The translations under genes were made by a program, and so were the position numbers. Positions 1 through 9,096 of a stretch of 64,000 bases of DNA are shown in pieces. The stretch comes from Plesiomonas shigelloides (lineage in GTDB: Bacteria > Pseudomonadota > Gammaproteobacteria > Enterobacterales > CAMTGL01), in assembly GCF_900087055.1 (NCBI RefSeq), contig NZ_LT575468.1:3221001-3285000 (forward strand). The letters are read 5' to 3'. Within the stretch, counting starts at the first letter, position 1, and the number at the start of each line of letters is the position of its first letter. The notes under the pieces were generated by a model. It ran no database searches. It saw nothing but the letters and a program-made list of their open reading frames with translations, and had not been told where the DNA came from.

Positions 1-373
1 CGATCGGACGCAGGCCGTAAGCAAAGGCTTTCTGCGTAACGAAACGGGTTTGTGGCATAGGACCGTCCATTGCGTCTACCAGCAACAGTACGGAATCTAC
101 CATCGACATCACACGTTCTACTTCACCACCGAAGTCGGCGTGACCTGGGGTATCAACGATGTTAATGCGGTATCCATTCCACTCGATGGCCGTGTTTTTA
201 GCCAGGATGGTAATCCCACGCTCTTTTTCCAGATCGTTGGAGTCCATTACACGTTCAGTGGCGTCGCTACGATCTCCGAGGGTACCGGACTGTTGCAGCA
301 ACTTATCAACCAGGGTGGTCTTACCGTGGTCAACGTGGGCAATGATGGCGATATTACGCAGATTCTCAATCAC
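1..373 (-). CDS. typA: Ribosome-associated GTPase TypA/BipA, N-terminal fragment
   Basis: This is the first ~124 residues of a translational GTPase; the gene runs off the left edge. The reverse strand reads [12 protein letters not shown] from a GTG start at 373. It contains the P-loop AHVDHGKTT (G1), the ERGIT effector motif (G2) and [14 protein letters not shown] (G3), the classical start of TypA/BipA. TypA acts on ribosomes in stress and low-temperature translation and 50S assembly. The GTG start follows an AGAG-type ribosome site in the ~17 bases upstream. It is divergent from glnA, the same arrangement as in E. coli. Confidence 0.95.
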   Translation of the reverse strand, partial: MIENLRNIAIIAHVDHGKTTLVDKLLQQSGTLGDRSDATERVMDSNDLEKERGITILAKNTAIEWNGYRINIVDTPGHADFGGEVERVMSMVDSVLLLVDAMDGPMPQTRFVTQKAFAYGLRPI

Positions 374-408
374 AGATGTGGTCTCTGGGGGTTAACAAAT
401 TAGCGGAT

Positions 409-437
409 ATTGTACACAGCTTGAGCAAAAGACTAAA
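409..437 (-). promoter_or_regulatory. Candidate sigma70 promoter of typA
   Basis: On the minus strand a -35 like TTTAGT (432-437) is followed after 17 bp by TACAAT (409-414), about 36 bp before the GTG start of typA. It was identified by eye from hexamer match and spacing only. Confidence 0.4.
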
Positions 438-658
438 CAGATCACAGCAAAACATTACTGGCAAGTTTAGCTGACTGCCGGCGTGAGCCGTTTCACAAGC
501 TGCACAATCAAAGTGTGAACATTATTACAGAAGAATCGTAATTTTGCTGCCACATATCGCAGGCAATATGATCTTTACGGCAGGGTTGCGCTTTCTGCGC
601 ATAATTTTGCTGAAGGATTATACAACCAACCTATTATAGAGGATATCAATTCCTGCAT

Positions 659-696
659 TGCACCAAAATGGCGCAATGATTCCCCATCACGGTGCA
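659..696 (+). promoter_or_regulatory. NtrC (GlnG) enhancer sites upstream of glnA
   Basis: Two dyads match the NtrC consensus TGCACCA-N3-TGGTGCA. Site 1 is TGCACCA AAA TGGCGCA at 659-675, nearly perfect. Site 2 is TTCCCCA TCA CGGTGCA at 680-696, with a good right half. The centres lie 21 bp apart, two helical turns, about 120 and 100 bp upstream of the sigma54 promoter. This is the geometry of the E. coli glnA enhancer. A further half-site, TGCACCC, is at 731-737. Confidence 0.85.
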
Positions 697-779
697 AAAA
701 ATGGCAACGCCTCTGTGGATACCGCGCCGTTGCACCCTGACCAGCCGCAGCCGCACGCGGCAAAACAGGTTTTGAAAAC

Positions 780-797
780 TTGGCACACTTCTCGCTA
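780..797 (+). promoter_or_regulatory. Sigma54 promoter of glnA (glnAp2-like)
   Basis: TTGGCAC at 780-786 and CGCT at 793-796 give the invariant GG-N10-GC spacing (GG 782-783, GC 794-795) of an RpoN promoter. It lies ~115 bp upstream of the glnA start and downstream of two NtrC dyads, so glnA should be induced under nitrogen limitation. Confidence 0.85.
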
Positions 798-909
798 TAT
801 ACCCCATGAAGGTCCGCAGCGGCCTAGTGACCAAGACCTACATCGCTACAAAGTATTTTTGGCAGTCCACGACAACATAAAACATTGCGACAACATCGGA
901 GGTTACACC

Positions 910-2319
910 ATGTCAGCTGAACACGTATTAGCTATGCTGCAAGAGCACGAAGTGAAATTCGTTGATCTGCGCTTTACTGACACCAAAGGCAAGGAGCAGC
1001 ACGTTTCCATTCCTTCTCACCAAGTGAATGCCGACTTCTTCGAAGAAGGTAAAATGTTCGATGGCTCTTCCATCGAAGGGTGGAAAGGGATTAACGAATC
1101 TGACATGGTTCTGATGCCGGATCCGGCAACCGCGGTTTTAGACCCATTCACCGATGACAGCACCCTGATTATCCGTTGTGACATCTTAGAGCCAGGCACC
1201 CTGCAAGGTTACGATCGTGACCCACGCTCTATCGCCAAACGCGCCGAAGACTACATGCGCAGCACCGGCATCGCCGACACCGTGCTGTTTGGCCCAGAGC
1301 CAGAATTCTTTGTGTTCGATGACGTGCGTTTCAAAACCGGCATCTCCGGCTCCTTCTTCCAACTGGATGATATCGAAGCGGCATGGAACACCGGCACCGA
1401 ATACGATGGCGGTAACAAAGGCCACCGTCCAGCCGTAAAAGGCGGCTACTTCCCTGTGGCACCGGTTGATTCTTCCCAGAACCTGCGCTCTGCAATGTGT
1501 CTGGTGATGGAAGAGATGGGGCTGGTGGTAGAAGCTCACCACCACGAAGTGGCCACTGCCGGTCAAAACGAAGTGGCGACCCGCTTCAACACCATGACCA
1601 TCAAGGCTGACGAAATCCAGATTTACAAGTACGTGGTACACAACGTGGCGCACGCCTACGGCAAGACCGCGACTTTCATGCCAAAACCACTGTTCGGTGA
1701 CAACGGCTCCGGCATGCACTGCCACCAATCACTGGCGAAAAACGGCGTGAACCTGTTCTCCGGTGACAAGTACGCCGGCCTGTCTGAAATGGCACTGTAC
1801 TACATCGGCGGCATCATCAAGCACGCCAAAGCGCTGAACGCCTTCACCAACCCAACCACCAACTCGTACAAGCGTCTGGTACCAGGTTATGAAGCGCCAG
1901 TTATGCTGGCTTACTCAGCGCGTAACCGCTCCGCGTCTATCCGTATCCCAGTGGTTGCGAGCCCGAAAGCGCGCCGTATCGAAGTACGCTTCCCGGATCC
2001 AGGTGCTAACCCATACTTGGCCTTTGCTGCTCAGCTGATGGCCGGTCTGGACGGTATCGCCAACAAGATCCACCCAGGCGATGCGATGGACAAGAACCTG
2101 TACGATCTGCCGCCAGAAGAAGCCGCTGAGATCCCAACCGTGGCCGGCTCTTTGGAAGAGGCCATGAGCGAGCTGGATGCCGACCGTGAGTTCCTGACCC
2201 GTGGCGGCGTCTTCACCGACGACTTTATCGATTCCTATATTGAGTTGAAACACGCCGATATCGACCGCGTGCGCATGATGCCGCACCCAGTTGAGTTCGA
2301 AATGTACTACAGCGTGTAA
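910..2319 (+). CDS. glnA: Glutamine synthetase, type I
   Basis: This 469-residue protein, the same length as E. coli GlnA, makes glutamine from glutamate, ammonia and ATP. It contains the signature FDGSSIEGW near residue 52, the ATP-site stretch [16 protein letters not shown], the glutamate-site NRSASIRIP, and NLYDLPPEE holding the adenylylated tyrosine near position 397. The frame is open upstream to 658, but that region holds the NtrC sites and promoter. The start is the ATG at 910, after GGAGG at 898-902, giving [10 protein letters not shown]. It is transcribed from a sigma54 promoter and ends at a strong terminator at 2382. Confidence 0.98.
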   Translation: MSAEHVLAMLQEHEVKFVDLRFTDTKGKEQHVSIPSHQVNADFFEEGKMFDGSSIEGWKGINESDMVLMPDPATAVLDPFTDDSTLIIRCDILEPGTLQGYDRDPRSIAKRAEDYMRSTGIADTVLFGPEPEFFVFDDVRFKTGISGSFFQLDDIEAAWNTGTEYDGGNKGHRPAVKGGYFPVAPVDSSQNLRSAMCLVMEEMGLVVEAHHHEVATAGQNEVATRFNTMTIKADEIQIYKYVVHNVAHAYGKTATFMPKPLFGDNGSGMHCHQSLAKNGVNLFSGDKYAGLSEMALYYIGGIIKHAKALNAFTNPTTNSYKRLVPGYEAPVMLAYSARNRSASIRIPVVASPKARRIEVRFPDPGANPYLAFAAQLMAGLDGIANKIHPGDAMDKNLYDLPPEEAAEIPTVAGSLEEAMSELDADREFLTRGGVFTDDFIDSYIELKHADIDRVRMMPHPVEFEMYYSV

Positions 2320-2381
2320 TACGCCGTGTCATTTCAACGGCAGTGCGTGTAACAACCTTTTTTGTTGCCGTGGAAACTTTC

Positions 2382-2407
2382 AGCCCGCCTCACAGGCGGG
2401 CTTTTTT
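2382..2407 (+). terminator. Rho-independent terminator of glnA
   Basis: AGCCCGCCT-CAC-AGGCGGGCT hairpin followed by six T, 62 bp after the glnA stop. It separates glnA from the downstream DUF4124 gene and glnLG. Confidence 0.9.
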
Positions 2408-2595
2408 ATGGTTGCCGCCACGGCCCCCGAGCATCGACACTTAGCGCCATAACTTATGGCTCCATAATTTAGACGCCATCATTTAAGCACCGCTATTTAA
2501 GCATCATTGTCTGAGCGTCCAACCGCGTCCGCCCCACTGCTTGGCAGTACGCGCTACCCGCTCGGCCATTTCCTTTTTCATCTGCGGAGAACGTC

Positions 2596-3198
2596 ATGCG
2601 CCTGTTTTGCCTGACACTGCTGTTTGCCACCCTATCGGCGTTTGCCAGTGAGACTCGGCTGATCTGTTCATGGACCGATGCCAACGGCATTACCCACTTC
2701 AGCACTAACCAGCCCAAAGGGGCCACCTGCCGTGAAATCACCCCGGCCGCTCCCATCAAATATGACAGCGGCAAGCTGCCCTCGACGCGCCTGAACAATA
2801 ACGCGAACGCGCCCGCGCGCAGTACCCGCAGCAGCACTAATGCCGGCCCCGCACTCGCAGGCAACGTGGCGACCCAAATAGCCATCTTGTCACCGATTGA
2901 TGAAGCGACCGTGCGTAACAACAGCGGCAATATTGATGTCACCGTGATGGTGGTGCCGAAATTGGCCGAGCAGCAAACCATTCAGCTGAAAATCGATGGC
3001 CAAGCGGTAGGGGAACCGAGCCGCAGTATCCAGCAGCAATTGAACAATATCGATCGCGGCTCGCATCAGCTGAGTGCGGATTTGCTGGAAAACGGTAAAG
3101 TGATCGCCTCCGCACCGCCTGTCACGGTATTTTTACACCGCGCCAGCATTTTGAACCGCGAAGCGCTCAACCCGCCGATTCAGCCGCGCGCCAAGTAA
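2596..3198 (+). CDS. DUF4124 domain-containing periplasmic protein
   Basis: This 200-residue exported protein of unknown function has a signal peptide at residues ~1-18 (MRLFCLTLLFATLSAFAS). Next comes a DUF4124-type segment, ICSWTDANGITHFSTNQP (~22-40), then a low-complexity linker rich in Asn, Ala and Ser (~55-90). An Ig-like or Ca-binding-type beta region follows (~95-180, with ...ATVRNNSGNIDVTV). GGAGA precedes the ATG. The gene sits between glnA and glnL, where E. coli has nothing. Family members are often found near ntrBC in Vibrio and Aeromonas relatives, as I recall. No enzymatic motif is visible, and a nitrogen-related role is only suggested by position. Confidence 0.75.
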   Translation: MRLFCLTLLFATLSAFASETRLICSWTDANGITHFSTNQPKGATCREITPAAPIKYDSGKLPSTRLNNNANAPARSTRSSTNAGPALAGNVATQIAILSPIDEATVRNNSGNIDVTVMVVPKLAEQQTIQLKIDGQAVGEPSRSIQQQLNNIDRGSHQLSADLLENGKVIASAPPVTVFLHRASILNREALNPPIQPRAK

Positions 3199-3330
3199 GG
3201 CCTATCATGCAGCGCCAGTGCCGACCCGCGTCGATAAGTTAAGGTGGCAAAGGCCGCCGGCTCGATTATAGTGACAGACAGTTTCCGTGCGCCGCCACCC
3301 GCGGCGCACCTTTGCTGCCAAGGAGCCATG

Positions 3331-4380
3331 ATGGAGCCGGATATTGCTCAATCCCTGCTGCACAACCTGAAAACCGGCGTCTTGTTGCTGGATAATAGCC
3401 TGAACATCCACTATGCCAATCCGGCCGCCGAACAATTGCTGTCGCACAGCGCCCGCAAGCTGATTGGCGTGCCGCTGCCTGCCTTGATTGAATATATCTC
3501 GCTGGATTTGACGCTGATGCGCCAGGCATTGGAGCAGCAGCAAAGCTTTACCGATAACGAAGTCACGCTGGTGATTGACGGCAAAGCCAGCATCGTCGAG
3601 CTCACCGCCCAGCACCTGCATACCGGTGCTCAGCACACCGTGCTGGTGGAGCTGCACCCGTTGGATACCCATCGCCGCCTAAGCCAAGAGCAGTTGCAAC
3701 AATCGCAACAATCGGCAGCGCGCGAGCTGGTACGTGGGCTAGCGCATGAAATCAAAAACCCGCTCGGTGGCCTGCGCGGTGCGGCGCAGTTGCTAGAGCG
3801 CGCCTTGCCCGATCCGGCACTGACCGAGTACACCGGCATGATCATCGCCCAAGCCGATCGCTTACGTAATCTGGTCGACCGGCTGCTTGGCCCACAGCGC
3901 CCGGGCGTGCGCAGCGAACAAAATCTGCATGTGGTACTGGAGCAAGTACGCAAGCTGGTGGAGCTGGAAACCCCCACCCACATCACCTTAATTCGTGATT
4001 ACGACCCCAGCCTGCCGGAGTTCGAGCATGATCCTGAGCAGCTTGAGCAAGCGATCCTCAATATTGTGCGCAACGCCGTCCAAGCCCTCGGTGAACAACC
4101 CGGCACCATCACCCTGCGCACCCGCACCGCCTTTCAGCAAACCCTGCACGGTGAACGTTACCGGCTGGCGGTACGGCTCGATATCATCGACAGCGGCCCC
4201 GGAATTCCGGCACAGCTGCAAGATACGCTGTTCTACCCGATGGTCAGCGGACGCGAAGGCGGCCACGGCTTAGGGCTATCGATTGCCCGTAATCTGATTG
4301 ACCAACATCGCGGCAAGATTGAGTGCAGCAGCTGGCCAGGGCATACCGAATTTTCCATTTACCTGCCGCTACGCAAATAG
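3331..4380 (+). CDS. glnL: Nitrogen sensor histidine kinase/phosphatase NtrB (GlnL)
   Basis: This cytoplasmic partner of NtrC phosphorylates NtrC under nitrogen limitation and, with PII, dephosphorylates it in excess. The 349 residues match E. coli. A PAS domain covers ~8-115 ([20 protein letters not shown]). The H-box [12 protein letters not shown] carries the phosphorylated His. The ATPase N-box [12 protein letters not shown] and G-boxes DSGPGIP and [10 protein letters not shown] lie in the C-terminal third. AAGGAG at 3320-3325 favours the ATG at 3331 over 3328. A longer GTG start at 3244 would only add unconserved residues. It is followed 126 bp later by glnG. Confidence 0.96.
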   Translation: MEPDIAQSLLHNLKTGVLLLDNSLNIHYANPAAEQLLSHSARKLIGVPLPALIEYISLDLTLMRQALEQQQSFTDNEVTLVIDGKASIVELTAQHLHTGAQHTVLVELHPLDTHRRLSQEQLQQSQQSAARELVRGLAHEIKNPLGGLRGAAQLLERALPDPALTEYTGMIIAQADRLRNLVDRLLGPQRPGVRSEQNLHVVLEQVRKLVELETPTHITLIRDYDPSLPEFEHDPEQLEQAILNIVRNAVQALGEQPGTITLRTRTAFQQTLHGERYRLAVRLDIIDSGPGIPAQLQDTLFYPMVSGREGGHGLGLSIARNLIDQHRGKIECSSWPGHTEFSIYLPLRK

Positions 4381-4390
4381 CGGCATCAAG

Positions 4391-4407
4391 TTGGCATGAA
4401 TTTAGCT
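4391..4407 (+). promoter_or_regulatory. Possible sigma54-type promoter upstream of glnG
   Basis: TTGGCATGAATTTAGCT contains GG-N10-GC (GG 4393-4394, GC 4405-4406) and a TGGCA -24 box; the -12 box TAGCT is imperfect. It lies 100 bp before glnG. It could give NtrC an autoregulatory promoter separate from glnL, but chance occurrence cannot be excluded. Confidence 0.3.
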
Positions 4408-4506
4408 CGAATATTGGAACGTTAATTCCCAGCGGCTTAAACTAAGCCCACGCGATAGCCTAATATCGCGACATAGACCAATCAGCAAGTTCACGAGGCG
4501 CACGGC

Positions 4507-5922
4507 ATGACGAAAGGACGGGTATGGGTGGTGGATGACGACAGCGCCATCCGCTGGGTACTGGACAAGGCCCTCAGTAGCAGCCAGATCCGCTGTGAAA
4601 CATTCGACAGCGCCGCCGCCGTGCTAGACGCGCTGCAACAGAGCAAACCGGATGTCCTACTCTCTGACATCCGCATGCCGGGCATGGACGGCCTGACCCT
4701 GCTCGGTCAGCTGCAACAGCAAGCACCGCAGCTGCCGGTGATCATCATGACCGCCCACTCCGATCTCGATGCCGCGGTCAGCGCTTATCAGCGCGGAGCC
4801 TTTGATTACCTGCCCAAGCCCTTTGATTTAGATGAAGCGGTGGCACTGGTTGAGCGCGCCTTGCAACACAGCCTTGAACAGCGCCAGCAACGCGCCCCCG
4901 CCAATGAACCAGTGCGCGGCGCGCAATCCGAAATCATCGGCGAAGCGCCGGCCATGCAAGAGGTGTTTCGCGCCATTGGCCGCCTATCACGCACCGCCAT
5001 CAGCGTGCTGATTAATGGCGAGTCCGGTACCGGTAAAGAGCTGATTGCCCACGCCCTACATCGCCACAGCCCACGTGCCAGCGCGCCCTTTATCGCCCTG
5101 AATATGGCGGCCATTCCGAAAGACTTAATTGAATCGGAGCTGTTTGGCCATGAGAAAGGTGCCTTTACCGGTGCCGGCGCGGTACGTCAGGGGCGCTTTG
5201 AACAGGCAAACGGCGGCACCTTGTTTTTGGATGAAATCGGCGATATGCCACTGGATATCCAAACTCGCCTGCTACGGGTCTTGGCCGACGGCCAATTTTA
5301 CCGCGTCGGCGGCCATACTCCGCTGCACGTGGATGTGCGCATCATCGCCGCCACCCACCAAGATCTGGAAGCGCGCGTGCGCGAAGGGCTGTTTCGCGAA
5401 GACCTCTTCCATCGCCTGAATGTGATCCGTTTACAGCTGCCCGCCCTGCGTGAGCGACGCCAAGATATCGCCGCGTTAAGTCGCCATTTTCTGCTCAGTG
5501 CCGCACGCGAACTCGGGGTTGAAGCAAAAACGTTGCATCCGGATACCCTACGGGTCATGAGCGAGTTTCACTGGCCGGGCAATGTGCGCCAACTGGAAAA
5601 CATCTGTCGTGGCTTGACCGTCATGGCCGCCGGTAAGGAGATTTTTGTCTCCGATTTACCGGCTGAATTAACCCGCCCCGCCAGCAGTGTTGATACAGCC
5701 GCCTCGGCGCTAAACTGGCAGCAACCGCTGCAACAGTGGGTGTTACAACAACTGGCGCGGGGTCAGGAGGATTTACTCACCACTTTGCAACCGGAGTTTG
5801 AGCAATTACTGCTCGATGCTGCCTTGCAACATACCCGAGGTCACAAACAAGAAGCGGCCCGCCTGCTGGGCTGGGGGCGCAATACCCTGACCCGTAAACT
5901 TAAGGAATTAGGGATCCACTGA
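4507..5922 (+). CDS. glnG: Nitrogen regulator NtrC (GlnG), sigma54 activator
   Basis: This 471-residue response regulator binds the glnA enhancer and opens RpoN promoters. The receiver domain covers ~1-120 with acidic pocket D10/D11 and phospho-acceptor D54 in LLSDIRMPGMDG. The AAA+ domain (~140-380) has Walker A GESGTGKE, the sigma54-contacting GAFTGA loop, and Walker B GTLFLDEIGD. The C-terminal Fis-type helix-turn-helix (~425-471) contains HKQEAARLLGWGRNTLTRKL. The start is ATG at 4507 with a weak GAGG ribosome site. It pairs with glnL upstream; all functional motifs are intact. Confidence 0.97.
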   Translation: MTKGRVWVVDDDSAIRWVLDKALSSSQIRCETFDSAAAVLDALQQSKPDVLLSDIRMPGMDGLTLLGQLQQQAPQLPVIIMTAHSDLDAAVSAYQRGAFDYLPKPFDLDEAVALVERALQHSLEQRQQRAPANEPVRGAQSEIIGEAPAMQEVFRAIGRLSRTAISVLINGESGTGKELIAHALHRHSPRASAPFIALNMAAIPKDLIESELFGHEKGAFTGAGAVRQGRFEQANGGTLFLDEIGDMPLDIQTRLLRVLADGQFYRVGGHTPLHVDVRIIAATHQDLEARVREGLFREDLFHRLNVIRLQLPALRERRQDIAALSRHFLLSAARELGVEAKTLHPDTLRVMSEFHWPGNVRQLENICRGLTVMAAGKEIFVSDLPAELTRPASSVDTAASALNWQQPLQQWVLQQLARGQEDLLTTLQPEFEQLLLDAALQHTRGHKQEAARLLGWGRNTLTRKLKELGIH

Positions 5923-5984
5923 CCACGGCAAATTAAAGCGATATTCGTCACACTTTTAACCGTAACAGGGTTAGGCGATTTTCA

Positions 5985-6026
5985 CCCCAGTGTCTATACT
6001 GTCACACCAACTAAAATACACTGGGG
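5985..6026. promoter_or_regulatory. Inverted repeat flanking the add promoter/RBS
   Basis: CCCCAGTGT (5985-5993) and ACACTGGGG (6018-6026) form a 9-bp perfect inverted repeat. A -10-like TATACT lies between the arms at 5995-6000. The right arm overlaps the GGGGAG ribosome site of add. It could be an operator or RNA-level control element; no regulator is identified. Confidence 0.4.
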
Positions 6027-6035
6027 AGCCTTTGC

Positions 6036-7043
6036 ATGATTGCACGCGATTTACCGTTGACCGACTTACACCGTCATCTGGACGGCAATATTCGTCCATC
6101 GACCATTTTGGAGCTGGGTCAACAGCACGGCATCATGCTGCCCGCCGATAACCTGCCGGATCTGCTGCCGCACGTACAAATCACCGAGAATGCCCCGACA
6201 CTGGTCAGCTTCCTGCAAAAGCTGGATTGGGGCGTGGCAGTACTGGCCGATCTGGATGCCTGCCGCCGCGTTGCCTATGAAAACATGCAAGATGCCGATA
6301 ACGCCGGTCTGGATTACACCGAGCTGCGCTTCTCACCATACTACATGGCGATGAAACACAACCTGCCAGTACAGGGCGTGGTGGAAGCAGTCGCCGACGG
6401 CATTGCGCAAGGCCGCCGTGACTTTACCGTGAAAGCCAACCTGATTGGTATTTTGAGCCGTACGTTCGGCACCACCGCCTGCCAGCAAGAGCTGGATGCG
6501 CTGCTGGCCTGTCGCCAACACTTAGTCGCTATCGATCTGGCCGGTGATGAACTCGGCCAACCGGGTGAGCTGTTTGTGCCGCACTTTAGCCAAGTACGCG
6601 ATGCCGACTTACACATCACCGTGCATGCCGGAGAAGCGGCGGGCGCAGCCAGCATGTGGCAAGCTATTCAGCAATTGGGCGCAGAGCGAATTGGTCATGG
6701 CGTAAAAGCCATCGAAGATCCGCGTCTGATGGATTATCTGGCCGAGCACCGCATTGGCATTGAATCAGCCCTGACCTCCAACGTGCAGACCACCACGGTC
6801 AGCGCGCTAGCCGACCACCCACTGAAAACTTTCTTGCAGCACGGCATTGTCGCCAGCATCAATACCGACGATCCGGCAGTAGAAGGCATCGAAATTGCGC
6901 ACGAATACAATGTCGCCGCACCAGCAGCGGGTCTGACTCCAGCGCAAATTCGCCAAGCGCAGGAAAACGGCATGCATCAAGCGTTCTTAAGCGATAGCGA
7001 TAAAGCCGAACTGCGTGCGCAAGCACGTGCGCGCAGCATGTAA
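6036..7043 (+). CDS. add: Adenosine deaminase
   Basis: Deaminates adenosine and deoxyadenosine to (deoxy)inosine in purine salvage. The 335 residues compare with 333 in E. coli. Zinc ligands H12 and H14 are in [11 protein letters not shown]. The third His and catalytic Glu lie in [10 protein letters not shown] (~195-204), followed by GHGVKAIED and the Asp pair in [11 protein letters not shown]. The ATG follows GGGGAG with good spacing. The gene is monocistronic: its own promoter region is upstream and a bidirectional terminator lies downstream, facing hemN. Confidence 0.97.
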   Translation: MIARDLPLTDLHRHLDGNIRPSTILELGQQHGIMLPADNLPDLLPHVQITENAPTLVSFLQKLDWGVAVLADLDACRRVAYENMQDADNAGLDYTELRFSPYYMAMKHNLPVQGVVEAVADGIAQGRRDFTVKANLIGILSRTFGTTACQQELDALLACRQHLVAIDLAGDELGQPGELFVPHFSQVRDADLHITVHAGEAAGAASMWQAIQQLGAERIGHGVKAIEDPRLMDYLAEHRIGIESALTSNVQTTTVSALADHPLKTFLQHGIVASINTDDPAVEGIEIAHEYNVAAPAAGLTPAQIRQAQENGMHQAFLSDSDKAELRAQARARSM

Positions 7044-7088
7044 TACATCGCGCGACGCTGCGCCACAGCAGTGCGTATTGCGTTCAAG

Positions 7089-7117
7089 AAAAAAGCGGCC
7101 AAAGGCCGCTTTTTTTT
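7089..7117. terminator. Bidirectional terminator between add and hemN
   Basis: AAAAGCGGCC-AAA-GGCCGCTTTT stem with A and T tracts on both sides, placed between the convergent genes add and hemN. Confidence 0.85.
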
Positions 7118-7193
7118 GTCCTGATTTGCTGTACTGAGAGCTTTGCGTACTCACTCGTACTCGCAGCTTACGCCGCCCACACATTCGCAGGTT

Positions 7194-8582
7194 TTAAATC
7201 ACACGCGAGAACTGCTGGCGACGCGCTTGCTGGCGCAGATAAGTATCAAAGCACATGCAGATATTGCGGATCAGCAAGTGACCTCGCGGCAACACTCGAA
7301 TGCCCTGTGCATCCATCTCCAACAATCCATCAGCGGCCAATGGCGCTAACAGCTGCAAATCTTCGGCAAAGTGCTGGTTGAAATCGATACTATACTGCTG
7401 CTCGATATCGGCAAAGCGCAGTTGGAAGTTACAAATCAGCGCTTTAATCACATCACGGCGCAGACAATCTTCGTCGCTCATGCGTAGCCCCTTGGCTAAG
7501 GCATGGCCGTGCGCTTCAACCTCGGCATAATAATGCTTCAGCTCACGCTGGTTCTGCGCATAGTGATCGCCCAGCATGCTGATCGCCGAGACCCCTAAGC
7601 CCAACAGATCGCACTCCGCTTGGGTGGTGTAACCTTGGAAGTTGCGGTGCAACTCGCCGTTACGCTGCGCCACCGCCAGCTCATCTTGCGGCCGGGCAAA
7701 GTGATCCATCCCGATAAACTGATAACCGGCCCCGCACAGCATCTGGATACTCTCTTGCAAGATAGCCAGCTTTTGCACCGGAGAGGGCAAATCTTCATCG
7801 CGAATTTTACGCTGTGCAGCAAAGCGGGCTGGCAAATGCGCATAGTTAAATACGCTTAACCGATCCGGATTGAGCTCAATCACTCGCTGCAAGGTAAACG
7901 CAAAACTTTCCGGTGTCTGCTTCGGCAGACCGTAAATCAAATCGATATTGGTGGAGATAAAACCCAGCTCACGCGCCCGCGCCATCAGGGCAAAGATAAA
8001 CTCTTCATCTTGCTCGCGGTTGACCAGACGCTGCACTTCCTTGTTAAAGTCCTGCACCCCCATGCTCATGCGATTAAAGCCTTCGCTACGCAAGTGATCC
8101 AGCATATCCAGCTCGATTTCACGCGGGTCCAGCTCAATGCCAATTTCAGCCTCAGGCAGGATGTGGAAGTTCTCCCGCAGCAGTGCCATCAGGCGAGAAA
8201 CCTGCGCTTTACTCAAGAAGGTCGGCGTACCGCCACCCCAGTGGATTTGCGTCACCAGACGTCCAGCAAACAGCTGGGCGCGGGCGCGGATCTCTTGCTC
8301 CAGCACGTCCAAATAGTGGTCGGCTTTATGAGCATGACGGGTGATGACTTTGTTGCAGCCGCAGAAATAACACAGCTTATGGCAAAATGGGATGTGTACG
8401 TACAACGAAAGTGGACGCTCTGGATAACGGGCGGCCGCTTCGGCAAAATCGCTGTGCTGGTAGCCCTCGTGAAACTCAAGAGCGGTCGGGTAGGAGGTGT
8501 AACGAGGCCCAGAATAGTTATATTTTTGGATGAGATCTAAATCCCACTGCGTTGGGTTCGTCACTGACACTGACTCAGACAT
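7194..8582 (-). CDS. hemN: Oxygen-independent coproporphyrinogen III oxidase (HemN)
   Basis: This radical-SAM enzyme converts coproporphyrinogen III to protoporphyrinogen IX without oxygen. The cluster motif is in HIPFCHKLCYFCGCNK (C-x3-C-x2-C plus the extra HemN Cys) near residue 65, followed by the SAM-binding GGGTPTFL. The GIELDPRE and NIDLIYGLPKQT stretches are family-typical. 462 residues against 457 in E. coli. AAGGAATTAAAGC precedes the ATG. It is leftward, downstream of the DUF2489 and yihI genes as in E. coli, and works with hemCD elsewhere in this window. Confidence 0.97.
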   Translation of the reverse strand: MSESVSVTNPTQWDLDLIQKYNYSGPRYTSYPTALEFHEGYQHSDFAEAAARYPERPLSLYVHIPFCHKLCYFCGCNKVITRHAHKADHYLDVLEQEIRARAQLFAGRLVTQIHWGGGTPTFLSKAQVSRLMALLRENFHILPEAEIGIELDPREIELDMLDHLRSEGFNRMSMGVQDFNKEVQRLVNREQDEEFIFALMARARELGFISTNIDLIYGLPKQTPESFAFTLQRVIELNPDRLSVFNYAHLPARFAAQRKIRDEDLPSPVQKLAILQESIQMLCGAGYQFIGMDHFARPQDELAVAQRNGELHRNFQGYTTQAECDLLGLGVSAISMLGDHYAQNQRELKHYYAEVEAHGHALAKGLRMSDEDCLRRDVIKALICNFQLRFADIEQQYSIDFNQHFAEDLQLLAPLAADGLLEMDAQGIRVLPRGHLLIRNICMCFDTYLRQQARRQQFSRVI

Positions 8583-8625
8583 GCTTTAATTCCTTCCACA
8601 TGGCCGCCGCTCCAGCGACGGCACT

Positions 8626-9096
8626 TTATTCAGGGTATTTGGCGCACCATGCCAGCAACTGCGGCAACTCCTGTTCAATGGCGGGCTGCAGGCGCTCTTC
8701 GGCCCGGACTCGCTCCAAATCCCATTTCATTATTTGATTGCGCTTGTGTTGCTTGCGAGCGTCATGGGTCGGCATTTCTGCCACGACCTGATACAGCTCT
8801 GCCATCGCCGGAAAGTCGCGCGCCAGTTCCGGTTTGTCCTGTTCCGCCAACAGCTCCAGCAGCCGCCCAATGCGCAGCACGCCTTCAGCCAATTCACACT
8901 GCCCGCTTTGCATCGCCCGTGCGATGGTACGGATGCTATCGAGCATATGCTGGCGACGATGCGCCGCCAGCGCAGCCTGTTGCTGACGTTGCAGCTGCCC
9001 CTGACGCCAGAGGCGTCCGAGCAGCCAGCCGGCATACAGACCGAGCGGCAGCAGTACCATGACTGCTGCAAGCACTAATCCCTGTTGCCACGCCAT
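8626..9096 (-). CDS. DUF2489 membrane-anchored protein
   Basis: This 156-residue protein has one N-terminal membrane span (~residues 5-30, LVLAAVMVLLPLGLYAGWLLGRLW). A basic helical stretch and a cytoplasmic helical domain follow, with RIGRLLELL and the family-typical HDARKQHKRNQIMKWDLERVRAEERLQ end. Its start overlaps the yihI stop by one base (TGATG), indicating translational coupling. The function is unknown. It is found beside yihI and hemN in several gammaproteobacteria. Confidence 0.8.
   Translation of the reverse strand: MAWQQGLVLAAVMVLLPLGLYAGWLLGRLWRQGQLQRQQQAALAAHRRQHMLDSIRTIARAMQSGQCELAEGVLRIGRLLELLAEQDKPELARDFPAMAELYQVVAEMPTHDARKQHKRNQIMKWDLERVRAEERLQPAIEQELPQLLAWCAKYPE

Noticed and set aside
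658..909. N-terminal extension of glnA by 84 codons
   Set aside because: The region contains the NtrC sites and sigma54 promoter; the ATG at 910 has a ribosome site and gives the standard 469-residue protein.
1186..1728. 180-codon antisense ORF within glnA
   Set aside because: A shadow frame of a highly conserved gene; no ribosome site and no recognisable domain.
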